From the NCBI RefSeq assembly GCF_000235445.1, contig NZ_JH378829.1, forward strand, positions 466,806 through 530,805: DNA of 64,000 nucleotides, in the 5' to 3' direction. The position numbers and the translations under genes were made by a program. The notes beneath the pieces were generated by a model. It saw only the letters and a program-made list of their open reading frames with translations. It was not told where the DNA came from and ran no database searches. Positions within the stretch are counted from its first letter, which is position 1. Every line of letters starts with the position of its first letter. The DNA comes from Johnsonella ignava ATCC 51276. GTDB taxonomy: Bacteria > Bacillota > Clostridia > Lachnospirales > Lachnospiraceae. Positions 18,300 to 26,706 of this stretch are shown here, piece after piece.

Positions 18300-19223
18300 A
18301 TGTTATATAAAAACAGTTCACAAATTATAGGAAATACCCCGCTTCTCGAAGTGGTTAATATTGAAAAAGAAGAGCACATTGAGGCAAAAATACTTGTAAA
18401 GCTTGAATATCTAAATCCGGCAGGAAGTATTAAGGATCGTATAGCAAAAGCTATGATTGAAGATGCTGAAAAAAACGGCAGATTAAAGTCCGGTTCGGTA
18501 ATAATTGAGCCAACTTCAGGAAATACAGGTATAGGGTTAGCCGCAATAGGTGCGTCAAAGGGTTATAGAGTTATACTCACAATGCCTGACACTATGAGCA
18601 TTGAAAGAAGAAATATACTTAAAGCCTACGGTGCCGAGATAGTTCTTACCGAAGGTTCAAAGGGAATGAAAGGTGCTATTGCAAAAGCTGAAGAAATTGC
18701 AGCTACAATCCCGGAAAGCTTTATCCCTGCTCAATTTGACAACCCTGCAAATCCCAAGGTTCATGAAGAAACAACAGGACCTGAGATATGGAAGGATACT
18801 GACGGTAAAGTGGATATTATAATATCAGGTATAGGAACAGGAGGCACTATAACAGGCACCGGCAGATATCTTAAAAAAATGAAGCCTGAATTAAAAGCAA
18901 TAGCTGTAGAACCTGTTGATTCACCTTTCTTATCCGAAGGTAAAACAGGACCTCATAAAATTCAGGGAATAGGTGCGGGGTTTAAGCCAAATACACTTGA
19001 TGCGGATATATATGACGAGATTTTTACAGTAAGTAATGACAATGCATTTGAATACGCAAAGCTTATAGCCAAAAAAGAAGGGGTGCTTGTAGGTATATCA
19101 TCAGGTGCAGCCTTATATGCAGCACTTGAAATTGCAAAACGTCCTGAGAATAAAGGAAAAACCATAGTTGCAATACTCCCTGACAGCGGCGATAGATACT
19201 ATTCAACACCCTTGTTTGAGTAA
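18300..19223 (+). CDS. cysK: Cysteine synthase (O-acetylserine sulfhydrylase)
   Basis: This PLP enzyme makes cysteine from O-acetylserine and sulfide in the cytosol. All family landmarks are in place in its 307 residues: the cofactor lysine in NPAGSIKDRIAKAMI, the substrate loop EPTSGNTGIGLA, the phosphate-binding GIGTGGTITGTGRYLK, and IAVEPVDSPFL plus HKIQGIGAGF toward the C-terminus. Length is normal. It is a single gene on the plus strand with a near-consensus promoter, a palindromic operator candidate touching the -35, and a hairpin terminator. No cysE is adjacent, so O-acetylserine must come from elsewhere. The related cystathionine beta-synthase is less likely because there are no CBS domains. 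Confidence 0.94.
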   Translation: MLYKNSSQIIGNTPLLEVVNIEKEEHIEAKILVKLEYLNPAGSIKDRIAKAMIEDAEKNGRLKSGSVIIEPTSGNTGIGLAAIGASKGYRVILTMPDTMSIERRNILKAYGAEIVLTEGSKGMKGAIAKAEEIAATIPESFIPAQFDNPANPKVHEETTGPEIWKDTDGKVDIIISGIGTGGTITGTGRYLKKMKPELKAIAVEPVDSPFLSEGKTGPHKIQGIGAGFKPNTLDADIYDEIFTVSNDNAFEYAKLIAKKEGVLVGISSGAALYAALEIAKRPENKGKTIVAILPDSGDRYYSTPLFE

Positions 19224-19248
19224 CAATCCAAAAAGCCATGATTATTTT

Positions 19249-19265
19249 GCATAGATAACTTATAG
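19249..19265. promoter_or_regulatory. Shared palindrome, copy C (downstream of cysK)
   Basis: GCATAGATAACTTATAG keeps the core ATAGATAACTTAT of copy A exactly but has weaker arms. It lies 26 bases after the cysK stop, about 90 bases before the tRNA-Gly promoter. Confidence 0.45.
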
Positions 19266-19305
19266 AAATTATCAGATCTCAATTAAAATATCATCAAAAT
19301 CCTTT

Positions 19306-19346
19306 AAAATATAAAAGTGCCTGTTATAAGGTGCTTTTATATTTTA
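19306..19346 (+). terminator. Terminator hairpin after cysK
   Basis: A 16-bp stem (AAAATATAAAAGTGCC with GGTGCTTTTATATTTT, two G-U pairs) closes an 8-base loop. The descending arm supplies the U-rich tract. Confidence 0.6.
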
Positions 19347-19354
19347 AAAAAATC

Positions 19355-19383
19355 TTGACATGAGTCATACTTTCGTGTAAAAT
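19355..19383 (+). promoter_or_regulatory. Promoter of the tRNA-Gly genes
   Basis: TTGACA (19355-19360), a 17-base spacer and TAAAAT (19378-19383), 14 bases before the first tRNA. Confidence 0.75.
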
Positions 19384-19397
19384 CTCTGTTGTCGCCT

Positions 19398-19468
19398 GCA
19401 GGTGTAGTTCAATGGTAGAACATCAGCCTTCCAAGCTGAATACGTGGGTTCGATTCCCATCACCTGCT
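19398..19468 (+). tRNA. tRNA-Gly, anticodon TCC
   Basis: The cloverleaf closes with acceptor arms GCAGGTG/CACCTGC and discriminator T. The anticodon stem TCAGC/GCTGA encloses CTTCCAA (anticodon TCC, reads GGA/GGG), and the T-loop region GGGTTCGATTCCC is standard. CCA is not encoded. Confidence 0.95.
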
Positions 19469-19639
19469 TTTTATTAAAATATAAAATATAGGATATGTCT
19501 GCCGGATATCACCTGTGTCCATACGGCTGTATGGGTTTTATGAGTTTAGAGAAGCACTGATTAAGCCATGGTTTCTTATAATACTTAATTTTAAAGTTCA
19601 ATCCGGTATTTTTAAGTCATTGCATATCCGTACATTTAC

Positions 19640-19712
19640 GCACGAGTGGCTCAGTTGGTGGAGTACGACCTTGCCAAGGTCGGGGTCGCGGGTTCGAGTC
19701 CCGTCTCGTGCT
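19640..19712 (+). tRNA. tRNA-Gly, anticodon GCC
   Basis: Acceptor arms GCACGAG/CTCGTGC, anticodon stem CGACC/GGTCG around TTGCCAA (anticodon GCC, reads GGC/GGT), T arm CGGGTTCGAGTCCCG. CCA is not encoded and a T-rich tract follows. It lies 171 bases after the first tRNA-Gly, probably in the same transcript. Confidence 0.95.
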
Positions 19713-19835
19713 TTTTTATTTAAAATAGAATCAGCATAATAATAGCAAAAACCAAATACTTTATTAAGGCACAAAAAATCAGTAATTACATAACCTCTAC
19801 GGTTTTTCTCATGGTTTTTCCTTTGTTTTCAGTTT

Positions 19836-19887
19836 AAAAAGGAGAGGCTGCAAAATCATCCGTTTTGATGATCTTACAACATCTCCT
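19836..19887 (-). terminator. Long-stem terminator after the PepSY gene
   Basis: In minus-strand sense a stem of about 20 bp (GGAGA...GATCATC with GATGATT...TCTCC, one mismatch) is capped by a five-base loop and followed by five T. Confidence 0.85.
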
Positions 19888-20008
19888 AAATATTTTGCGA
19901 AAATCGCAATAGCTTCAATAACTTCTATCCGGATATATTACCCGATAGATATTATTATTGACATATTATATTAGCTATGTGTTCCTAAATATTAAATAAC
20001 CCTTTTAA

Positions 20009-20308
20009 TTAATCATCATATTCAACATCATACTCTAATATAGCACCTGTATTGGCATCAAGTTCAACATCATACTCATAGCCATTATACAGGAATTCAA
20101 TATCGTACTCATACCTGCCGTGCTCATATTCCAGCTTTACCTTTTTAAAATTTACATTACCTACCTGAACTCCCGCTTTAGCTACTGCAATTTCCTTTGC
20201 ACGAGCCTGGGTTATCTTCGGATTTGCTGCAAATGATGTTAATGCAAATACTCCTGTTGACGATATTGTTGCTGCTAATAACGCTGCTTTTAATACTATT
20301 TTCTTCAT
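20009..20308 (-). CDS. Secreted PepSY-domain protein
   Basis: This 99-residue exported protein has an N-terminal signal peptide (VLKAALLAATISSTGVFAL, cleavage near SFA-A) and a single PepSY domain covering the rest. Visible are the helix ITQARAKEIAVAKAG and the strands KKVKLEYEHGRYEYDIEF and VELDANTGAILEYDVEYDD. PepSY domains often restrain extracellular proteases or sense the envelope. The very acidic end could bind cations. It sits just downstream of a histidine kinase gene on the same strand but has its own promoter with direct repeats typical of OmpR-type regulators, so it is a probable target of that system. Confidence 0.85.
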   Translation of the reverse strand: MKKIVLKAALLAATISSTGVFALTSFAANPKITQARAKEIAVAKAGVQVGNVNFKKVKLEYEHGRYEYDIEFLYNGYEYDVELDANTGAILEYDVEYDD

Positions 20309-20386
20309 AAATGATTAGTTCCTTTCTCAAGTTGTTTTATTGCCGGTGCATAAGCTGATTTAAATACTCTTATCTGTGCACCTGCC

Positions 20387-20420
20387 ATTATAATAATCTA
20401 CAAACATTAAAATAACATTA
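20387..20420 (-). promoter_or_regulatory. PepSY promoter with OmpR-type direct repeats
   Basis: Minus-strand TATAAT (20387-20392) has no good -35. Instead two direct copies of TAATGTT (20414-20420 and 20403-20409) sit with an 11-base period just upstream, the phasing used by OmpR/PhoB-family response regulators. Activation by the adjacent response regulator is inferred. Confidence 0.55.
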
Positions 20421-20483
20421 GAAACAAAACTTTTTTTCAAATATGAATATTTCTTTTTATCATTTAAAGTAAATCCTTTACAT

Positions 20484-21875
20484 TTAAGCCTTTATTTTAG
20501 GGAGGATTACAACAAAAGTTGAACCTATATCTTCCTCACTTTCTGCAATTATATTACCTCCATGCCATTTTGCTATCTCCATAGCCATTGAAAGTCCCAA
20601 CCCTGTACCTTTTCCGGTATGTGAACTGTCAGCACGGTAAAATCTCTCAAAAATATGCACCAGTTTCTCCTTTGATATACCTATACCGTTATCCTTTATA
20701 ATCACCTTTATATTCTTTTCATCTGTAAACAGACTTACACTAATGCTTCCCTTTTCTTTACCATATACATAGGCATTATTAATTATGTTTATAAACATGC
20801 GATAAAGTAAGTCCCTATTTCCATGTATGTATACATTGTCCTCCACATCCTCGCTAAGATTTATATCATTAATGTTTAAAAGTTTCAGATCCTTACAAAT
20901 ACCGATAATCAATGCCGATAAATCAACTATTTCCTTATTATAAGCATTGTTTCCGAGTCTGGTAAAGTCTAAAAGATTTTTTATTATTTTATTCATACGA
21001 CCTGCCTGCCTGTGAATAACCTCAATACCCTCCACATACTCTGCTATGTCGGGGCTGTTTTGTAATTTAACACTGTTTAAATAATCGCATTGTGCGGTAA
21101 TTACAGCCATTGGTGTTCTCAGTTCATGAGAAGCATCTGAAGCAAATCTTTTCTCCTTTTCAAACGATTCATGTAATCTGTCAAACATATCATTAAATAC
21201 CCTGGCTAACTTATGTAATTCATCATCACCCTCACCTATATCAATATGCCTTTTTAAATCCAGATCACTGCCGATATTTAAAGCAGTCTCCCTTATATTC
21301 TCTATGGGACGAAGAGCACCCTTTGCCATAATATATCCCATCAGGACTGATGTAAGCACAAGAAGCGGAAAGGTATATAAAGCCATAAGCGAGATTTTTG
21401 AAATATCTCTAAAGCTTTCCATAGGTCTTGAAATTCCTCTAATCCATATATTTTCAAGCCCTATCTCATTAAGCATCATATCATATATATAATAATCAAC
21501 TCCATTATATCTGATTTGTTGAAGCTGTTTTGAAAAATCGCTTTGCAATCCGGCAGGTAAATCACCATAGAGCATCCCCCTTTCCTTATCATATAAAGCT
21601 ATGAAGATCCCGTCTTTTCCCTTTAAGGAATCTTCATCTATTTCAATATATCCATTCCCGTATACTATATAGATATCATCCTCATCCGATATTTTATCCT
21701 CATATTCAATTTCTTTGGCAACAGTATGTACCGTATCCATCAGTCTTTTTTGTATACTGTCAGTTGTAATTTTTTTCCCTATATACATCAAAAAAATCAG
21801 CATTAAACTTACTATTATTACCATGGATAGTGCATACCAAAGAGTCAATTTTGAAACTATACCTAATCTTTTCAT
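20484..21875 (-). CDS. Sensor histidine kinase of the PepSY-linked two-component system
   Basis: This is a 463-residue membrane kinase. Two membrane spans (residues about 12-31 and 161-184) bracket an extracytoplasmic sensor of about 130 residues. A HAMP linker follows. The dimerisation/phosphoacceptor helix reads FASDASHELRTPMAVI (His near 249). The ATP-binding domain carries NIINNAYVYGKEKG, IIKDNGIGISKEKLVHIFERFYR and GTGLGLSMA. The gene overlaps the response regulator by four bases (ATGA), showing translational coupling. Similar kinase/regulator/PepSY trios occur in clostridia, but the signal is not known. Confidence 0.93.
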   Translation of the reverse strand: MKRLGIVSKLTLWYALSMVIIVSLMLIFLMYIGKKITTDSIQKRLMDTVHTVAKEIEYEDKISDEDDIYIVYGNGYIEIDEDSLKGKDGIFIALYDKERGMLYGDLPAGLQSDFSKQLQQIRYNGVDYYIYDMMLNEIGLENIWIRGISRPMESFRDISKISLMALYTFPLLVLTSVLMGYIMAKGALRPIENIRETALNIGSDLDLKRHIDIGEGDDELHKLARVFNDMFDRLHESFEKEKRFASDASHELRTPMAVITAQCDYLNSVKLQNSPDIAEYVEGIEVIHRQAGRMNKIIKNLLDFTRLGNNAYNKEIVDLSALIIGICKDLKLLNINDINLSEDVEDNVYIHGNRDLLYRMFINIINNAYVYGKEKGSISVSLFTDEKNIKVIIKDNGIGISKEKLVHIFERFYRADSSHTGKGTGLGLSMAMEIAKWHGGNIIAESEEDIGSTFVVILPKIKA

Positions 21876-22546
21876 ACCTTTGCCCTTAGGACATAACCTA
21901 CACCTCTAACTGTTTGTATCATTTTTTCTTCATATCCTTCATCAATTTTTTTCCTTAAATAGCTTATATACACATCAATTAAATTGGTTCCTCCCTCGTA
22001 GTCATAACTCCAAATATAATTTTCAATTTTTTCTCGGCTTAATATTATACCGCTATTTCTCATTAAATATTCCAATAAATCAAACTCCTTTGCAGAAAGA
22101 TTTATGTCATTTTCAGCTCTTTGAACCTGTCTGGCGGATAAATCAAGGGTTAAATCTCCGACTTTTAATACATTGGCATCACTGTGGAAAGACGTTCTTG
22201 TAAGTGCTCTGATTCTTGCCGCCAATTCATCAAATGCAAAAGGCTTTATAAGATAATCATTTGCTCCCATATCAAGCCCCTTTACTCTGTCCTCAACAGC
22301 ATCCTTCGCAGTTAAAAAAAGTACAGGCATATCTTTATTCGCCTTTCTGATATGCTGTAATATTTTATAGCCGTCAGCCTTAGGAAGCATTATGTCAAGT
22401 ATAGCAATATCATAGTCATTTTCCTCAACTAAATCCATAGCCTCCATGCCGTCAAAACACGCATCCACATTATAACTTAGTGAAGTTAGCTGTTTTACAA
22501 TTATTCTATTTAAATCTCTTTCATCTTCTACAAGTAGTATTTTCAT
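21872..22546 (-). CDS. OmpR-family response regulator (PepSY-linked)
   Basis: This 224-residue cytoplasmic regulator is phosphorylated by the kinase encoded immediately downstream. The receiver domain has the acidic pair LLVEDERDLNR, the phosphoacceptor Asp in DIAILDIMLPKADG, the switch residues in LFLTAKDA and the conserved Lys in YLIKPFAF. The C-terminal winged helix is complete (LSAKEFDLLEYLMRNSG, ENYIWSYDYEG, IQTVRGVGYVLR). It should bind 11-bp-phased direct repeats such as those before the PepSY gene. A -10-like TATAAT lies about 30 bases upstream without a good -35. Confidence 0.93.
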   Translation of the reverse strand: MKILLVEDERDLNRIIVKQLTSLSYNVDACFDGMEAMDLVEENDYDIAILDIMLPKADGYKILQHIRKANKDMPVLFLTAKDAVEDRVKGLDMGANDYLIKPFAFDELAARIRALTRTSFHSDANVLKVGDLTLDLSARQVQRAENDINLSAKEFDLLEYLMRNSGIILSREKIENYIWSYDYEGGTNLIDVYISYLRKKIDEGYEEKMIQTVRGVGYVLRAKV

Positions 22547-22596
22547 CCGATTTCCTTTAAATAATTTTTTTATTATAATACCATATTTTAAATTTA

Positions 22597-22637
22597 AAAG
22601 GACTAAAACCTTATAAATTCAAGATTTTAGCCCTTTT
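22597..22637 (-). terminator. Terminator after the lipoprotein gene
   Basis: GGGCTAAAATC pairs with GGTTTTAGTCC (11 bp with two G-U pairs) and is followed by TTTT on the minus strand. An A/T context on both sides lets it work in either direction. It closes the second two-component operon. Confidence 0.75.
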
Positions 22638-22731
22638 AACGGGTTTTAAAATTGTAATTTTTTATTTTACGATTTTGTGAAATTGCTATATTATCTTTGC
22701 TTTAATATACTTGTTATATCATATTTCTATA

Positions 22732-23475
22732 TTACTTAAGAACAATCATCTTTGTAACTTTTACAGTGTCATTTTTATTTTCTGAAAGTTTTACAGGCTC
22801 TGACCATATAAGACATTTATCGCCTTTTTTTATGTTGTCAAAACCAATCTCATTTCCTGTGGAGATCTCAGTAACGCTGGATGAATTATCAAATAACCAT
22901 TCAAGCCCTCTTTCGGTATCCTTAAGTATTACCTGATCTCCCATATCTTTTACTTTATCTATTCCGTCTGTATATTGCGGAATATCCGCATTAGCTACAT
23001 TTGTTAAAACCACATGAGCATTTACCTGCGGCGGAAGACTCAGTGAATATTCACTGCCGACCCATGCAAAAATCTCATCTTTTACCTTAAGACCATGGTC
23101 TATCTCACCGGTTTTTGCATCAATTATATAAAAATCGGAAGCTCCCGTATTTAAAATCAGATCCTCTTTTTGACCTCCATTTTCCAAAGTTTTCTCTATT
23201 AAGATGCTTTCTTGATTAATCTCTTTTACTACACCGGACTCTGAACCCACCATATTGTCATATATATCCGTATCATCTTCGGAATCTTCAGCTTTGGAGG
23301 AACTTAAATCCATATCCTTACCATTATCCATTTTTTCTCCATCCATTTTTGTTTCCGACATTGCTTCCATAGAACTTTTTTCCGTACTTTGTACATTTTG
23401 CCCTGTCGCACTGCAACCAAACAGTATCATTGACATAGAACCTGCCGCTATAAAACCGAATATATTTTTTTTCAT
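22732..23475 (-). CDS. Lipoprotein associated with the second two-component system
   Basis: No family is recognised. The 247-residue product has a lipoprotein signal peptide (IAAGSMSMILFGCSA, Cys near residue 21). A Met/Lys/Ser/Asp-rich spacer rich in MxxxxMD steps follows (about 35-75), then two similar beta-rich halves. Each half pairs a GVVKEINQESILIEK or GDQVILKDTERGLEW type strand with a KVKDEIFAWV or IKKGDKCLIW type segment, suggesting an internal duplication. Seven bases separate it from the kinase gene, so it is the last gene of that operon. It may be the extracytoplasmic sensor partner or output of the system. Met-rich spacers sometimes bind copper, but that is only a possibility here. 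Confidence 0.75.
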   Translation of the reverse strand: MKKNIFGFIAAGSMSMILFGCSATGQNVQSTEKSSMEAMSETKMDGEKMDNGKDMDLSSSKAEDSEDDTDIYDNMVGSESGVVKEINQESILIEKTLENGGQKEDLILNTGASDFYIIDAKTGEIDHGLKVKDEIFAWVGSEYSLSLPPQVNAHVVLTNVANADIPQYTDGIDKVKDMGDQVILKDTERGLEWLFDNSSSVTEISTGNEIGFDNIKKGDKCLIWSEPVKLSENKNDTVKVTKMIVLK

Positions 23476-23482
23476 AATTGTA

Positions 23483-24739
23483 TTATCTCCCTTTTTGTAA
23501 TTTTTTATTAAAATAAATTATAAATTGTGTACCGTCCGCAATCCCCTTAACAGTAATATGCCAGCCATGCTTTTTAATTATTTCCTTAGTAAGAGCCATT
23601 CCAATGCCCGTACTGCCTTTTTTACCTGTATAAAAGCGTTCAAACACATGTTTTATATCTTCATCTGATATTGATTCTCCATCATTATATATAACAAGTC
23701 TTTCTTCATCAGCAGTTATTTTAACTGATTTATCTGCATGACGAAGTGCGTTTGAAAGTATATTTACCACCACAGTTTCAAACTGTTTAAGATCTGCATT
23801 AATAAACACATCCTTTATATCTTCCTCAAGTGCTATACCTTTTTTAGCAAACTCAGCCTCAAGTGCATACAAACAGTCATAGATTACCTCACGCAATGAA
23901 AGTTCCTGTATCTTTATATGCAGTGCACCGCTTTCAAGGCGTGAAAGACTGAGTATCTCGTCTACCAGAGCTGCCATCTTCGTGCTTTCATTTATAATTA
24001 CCGCTGCGGCTTTAGGAACATCATTTACCACTCCGGTTTCAATCCCCTCCGCATATCCCTGTATCGACATTAAAGGGGTTTTAAGCTCATGCGAGGCATT
24101 CTCAAAAAATTCTTTCTGCCTTTTCTGGTTGAATTCTACCGCCCTGCCTATAATAGTGCCTAAAAAACCTGCAGTTAAGGTACAAAAGAGCATTACAAAT
24201 ATAAGCACGCTATTGACTTTATTTATAATAAGCTCCTGTGAAGTTACATCAACATAAACAATCCAGATCACAGAAATGCCTTCCTCAGAACTGTTAGGAG
24301 GAACTGCATCATAAAAATCTTCTTTTTTAACAAGTTTTCCTACACTTTGATATACATAATAGTTGCTGCTGCCTGCCAAAACCCTTAATATTTTATCTTT
24401 TTCAGTATTTTGCCTGCACCAGTCTACAATCTTTTTATCCGTCTCGGTGTAATAATTATACCTGTAAAAATTATAGTTTATATTTTCATCATCATAAATC
24501 GCATTGTACTCAGAATCAACAGCAAAAATTTCGGGATATAAACTATATCCGGCTTCTTCATATGATTCATCGGTATAATTGTAATAGATATCATTTTTTA
24601 TAGTATGTAAAATGATATCTTCAGCCATATTTTTTATATAGCCATGCATTACCATATTTGAGGCATAAAACAGAAGTGTACAAACTAAAAACGTCAGAAC
24701 AAAAACTGCAGAAGCTATAAGTATCTTAATATGCTTCAC
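23483..24739 (-). CDS. Sensor histidine kinase of the second two-component system
   Basis: This is a 418-residue membrane kinase with spans at about residues 6-27 and 176-198 around an extracytoplasmic sensor rich in Tyr and Asp (YYNYTDESYEEAGYSLYPE). No clear HAMP domain follows. The phosphoacceptor helix FFENASHELKTPLMSIQGY comes almost directly after the second span (His near 214). The ATPase domain has NILSNALRHADKSVK, DEDIKHVFERFYTG and STGIGMALTKEI. Its start overlaps the regulator stop by four bases. The sensor resembles no ligand-binding domain I can name. Confidence 0.92.
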   Translation of the reverse strand: MKHIKILIASAVFVLTFLVCTLLFYASNMVMHGYIKNMAEDIILHTIKNDIYYNYTDESYEEAGYSLYPEIFAVDSEYNAIYDDENINYNFYRYNYYTETDKKIVDWCRQNTEKDKILRVLAGSSNYYVYQSVGKLVKKEDFYDAVPPNSSEEGISVIWIVYVDVTSQELIINKVNSVLIFVMLFCTLTAGFLGTIIGRAVEFNQKRQKEFFENASHELKTPLMSIQGYAEGIETGVVNDVPKAAAVIINESTKMAALVDEILSLSRLESGALHIKIQELSLREVIYDCLYALEAEFAKKGIALEEDIKDVFINADLKQFETVVVNILSNALRHADKSVKITADEERLVIYNDGESISDEDIKHVFERFYTGKKGSTGIGMALTKEIIKKHGWHITVKGIADGTQFIIYFNKKLQKGR

Positions 24740-25434
24740 TCTTTTAACTCCAGCTTATAGCCAAATCCCCATATTGTAGAGATAAAAGCTTTGCTTTTTA
24801 CATTTCTCATTTTCTGGCGAATCCTGCTTACGGTTTCGTCAGCCGCTCTTGTTTCCACTTCTGCATTTATACCCCATATCTTATTTAAAAGCTCATCTCT
24901 TGAAACAGCACTGCCTGCCGACTGAATCATATACTTTAAAAGTGAAAGCTCCGTAACGGTAAGACCGAGATCCTTTTTGTTGCAAAAAATACCGTGATGT
25001 TTAGGCTCATAATACAGGTCGGCAAAACTGACAGCTTTATCCTCATACTCACCATGCCTTGATCTCTCCATATCCATTCTCCTGAAAATAGACTTAATCT
25101 TCGTAATAAGTATGGATGGACGGAAAGGCTTTATAAGATAGTCATCACCGCCGCTGTTTATACCGAGTATATAATCCAAATCGCTGTCTTTAGCTGTCAG
25201 AAGTATGATCGGAATATGTGATATTTCTCTTAATTTTTTACATATAATGATGCCGTCATTTCCCGGCATCATTATATCAAGTACCACAAGATCGGACGGC
25301 GTTTTTACAAATTCTTCAAAAAGCGCATCTCCCGTACTAAATACCTTCACCCTGTAACCGGCATCTTCCAGAAAGGTCTTAAGTATTTCACATATATTTG
25401 CATCATCATCAGCTGCATAAATAAGTTTTTCCAT
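24736..25434 (-). CDS. OmpR-family response regulator (second system)
   Basis: This is a 232-residue regulator. The receiver domain shows AADDDANICEILKTFLEDAG, the phosphoacceptor Asp in LVVLDIMMPGNDG, ILLTAKDSDLDY and the Lys in DYLIKPFRPS. The winged helix shows LTVTELSLLKYMIQSAGS, ELLNKIWGIN, VSRIRQKMRN and STIWGFGYKLE. It lies between a coiled-coil protein gene and its kinase. Tandem 11-bp direct repeats upstream of the first gene of the cluster (26707-26728) are a candidate binding site, which would make the operon autoregulated. Confidence 0.92.
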   Translation of the reverse strand: MEKLIYAADDDANICEILKTFLEDAGYRVKVFSTGDALFEEFVKTPSDLVVLDIMMPGNDGIIICKKLREISHIPIILLTAKDSDLDYILGINSGGDDYLIKPFRPSILITKIKSIFRRMDMERSRHGEYEDKAVSFADLYYEPKHHGIFCNKKDLGLTVTELSLLKYMIQSAGSAVSRDELLNKIWGINAEVETRAADETVSRIRQKMRNVKSKAFISTIWGFGYKLELKE

Positions 25435-25497
25435 TGCTGCTCCAAGATTTATATCTAATTATACTTATATATACTTCAATTTTTTATTAATATAAGC

Positions 25498-26151
25498 CTA
25501 TTTTGAAGTATCGGAATCGGCATTGTACGGAACCGGAGTTATACGCTTATCTTCAAAAACCTTGTTTTCAATTTCAGCATTTTTTTTGTAAATTTCATCA
25601 AGCTTATTTTCAAGTTCCTTTACTTTACTTTCTTCCTCAGATGTAAGTTCCCTCTTAACATCATACACTTTATTTATCTGTTCAATAAGTTCATCTACCT
25701 TTTTATAACCTGCGATAAGCTCCTGCTTTTCATTTTCACTTATTTTAGTGCTGTTTTTTATCTCTTTTTCAATTTCATCCTGATCCTGAGCTTCAAAATC
25801 TTTAGACAACCTGTTTTCAAGTTCTTCTATATTGGAATATATTCCGTCCATCTGGCGCTGAAGGTCATTAATTTTATTATATGCATCAGCCAAAGTACGA
25901 CGTTCCGATTCACTAAGTGAATTATTCCCGTGTAAAATCTCATCAATATACTCCTTATCATAGAAATCAGTGTCAATGTCGTTTCCGGCGGTTTCATAAA
26001 GATTATTGTTAAGATTACTTACAGCGGTTTCATAAAGATTATTCTCAAAGTTGTTTCCGGCAGCAGCCTTTGCGGCAGGAATATGCATTATAAATATTGC
26101 GGCAGCCACAATAAACCCAATAGCTGAAGTTATAATATATCTAAGTCTCAT
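25498..26151 (-). CDS. Membrane-anchored or secreted coiled-coil protein
   Basis: Function unknown. The 217-residue protein starts with a hydrophobic signal or anchor (AIGFIVAAAIFIMHIPAAKA). A short Asn/Tyr-rich region follows with NNLYETA twice. The rest is highly charged helix built from three related units beginning SLSESERRTLADAYNKI, KISENEKQELIAGYKKV and ELTSEEESKVKELENKL. It is probably a long extracytoplasmic coiled coil. It lies 63 bases upstream of the response regulator on the same strand, so it is likely part of the signalling operon, either as a sensor accessory or as a product under its control. An acidic Ser/Asp tail ends the protein. Confidence 0.75.
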   Translation of the reverse strand: MRLRYIITSAIGFIVAAAIFIMHIPAAKAAAGNNFENNLYETAVSNLNNNLYETAGNDIDTDFYDKEYIDEILHGNNSLSESERRTLADAYNKINDLQRQMDGIYSNIEELENRLSKDFEAQDQDEIEKEIKNSTKISENEKQELIAGYKKVDELIEQINKVYDVKRELTSEEESKVKELENKLDEIYKKNAEIENKVFEDKRITPVPYNADSDTSK

Positions 26152-26271
26152 AATTTTTCTCCTTTTTCATATCTTTTGTTTACATTTTTAAAAATCACAC
26201 TTATTTAAGATATTATTTATACATATATAATTAATATGTTTTAACAACTCTCCAAAAATAATATTTTTCAA

Positions 26272-26505
26272 TTATTTATGAAATATCAAGTATATTCCTA
26301 TACCCATTGTAATAACTATGCATCCGATTTCTACAAAGTTTACATAATCAAATATATTGTAGGTGAACTCCACTCCAACAGCTTCATCCAAATGCATGCT
26401 TACATATGCCATAGAGCTTGTTAAAGATATAGCCAACAAACTCAATCCCACTAATAAAAAGCCTGCTATTCTAGTCATTTTCATAAGTATCCATACTATT
26501 ATCAT
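26272..26505 (-). CDS. Small two-span membrane protein
   Basis: Unrecognised. The 77-residue product has two membrane segments, GFLLVGLSLLAISLTSSMAY and FVEIGCIVITMGIGIYLIF, joined by an acidic extracytoplasmic loop (MHLDEAVGVEFTYNIFDY). No strong ribosome site precedes it. An internal Met at residue 8 is an alternative start. It is the first gene of the strand run leading into the second two-component system, 120 bases before the coiled-coil gene, and may modulate the kinase, as small membrane proteins often do. That role is inference from position. Confidence 0.6.
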   Translation of the reverse strand: MIIVWILMKMTRIAGFLLVGLSLLAISLTSSMAYVSMHLDEAVGVEFTYNIFDYVNFVEIGCIVITMGIGIYLIFHK

Positions 26506-26665
26506 CTATATTAAGATATTGTCGGGCTGATTGATAATAACAAATAACATATCACTAAATATAAATTAAACGCATTTTTTTAAACATAACACTTACCTCA
26601 TATTACTAATTGTTTCTCCTTTGTTCTTATCATTTTATATTTTTTATCCCCGGGTTTATGTAAGT

Positions 26666-26671
26666 ATTATA
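26666..26671 (-). promoter_or_regulatory. -10 element ahead of the small membrane protein
   Basis: Minus-strand TATAAT lies about 160 bases before the start codon. No recognisable -35 lies at the right distance, which would suit an activator-dependent promoter using the direct repeats just upstream. Confidence 0.35.
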
Positions 26672-26706
26672 TATGTTCTTTTAATTAAAATCTCCCACAA
26701 AAAAGC

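Noticed and set aside
19515..19739. Plus-strand frame of 74 codons
   Set aside because: It runs through the second tRNA-Gly gene.
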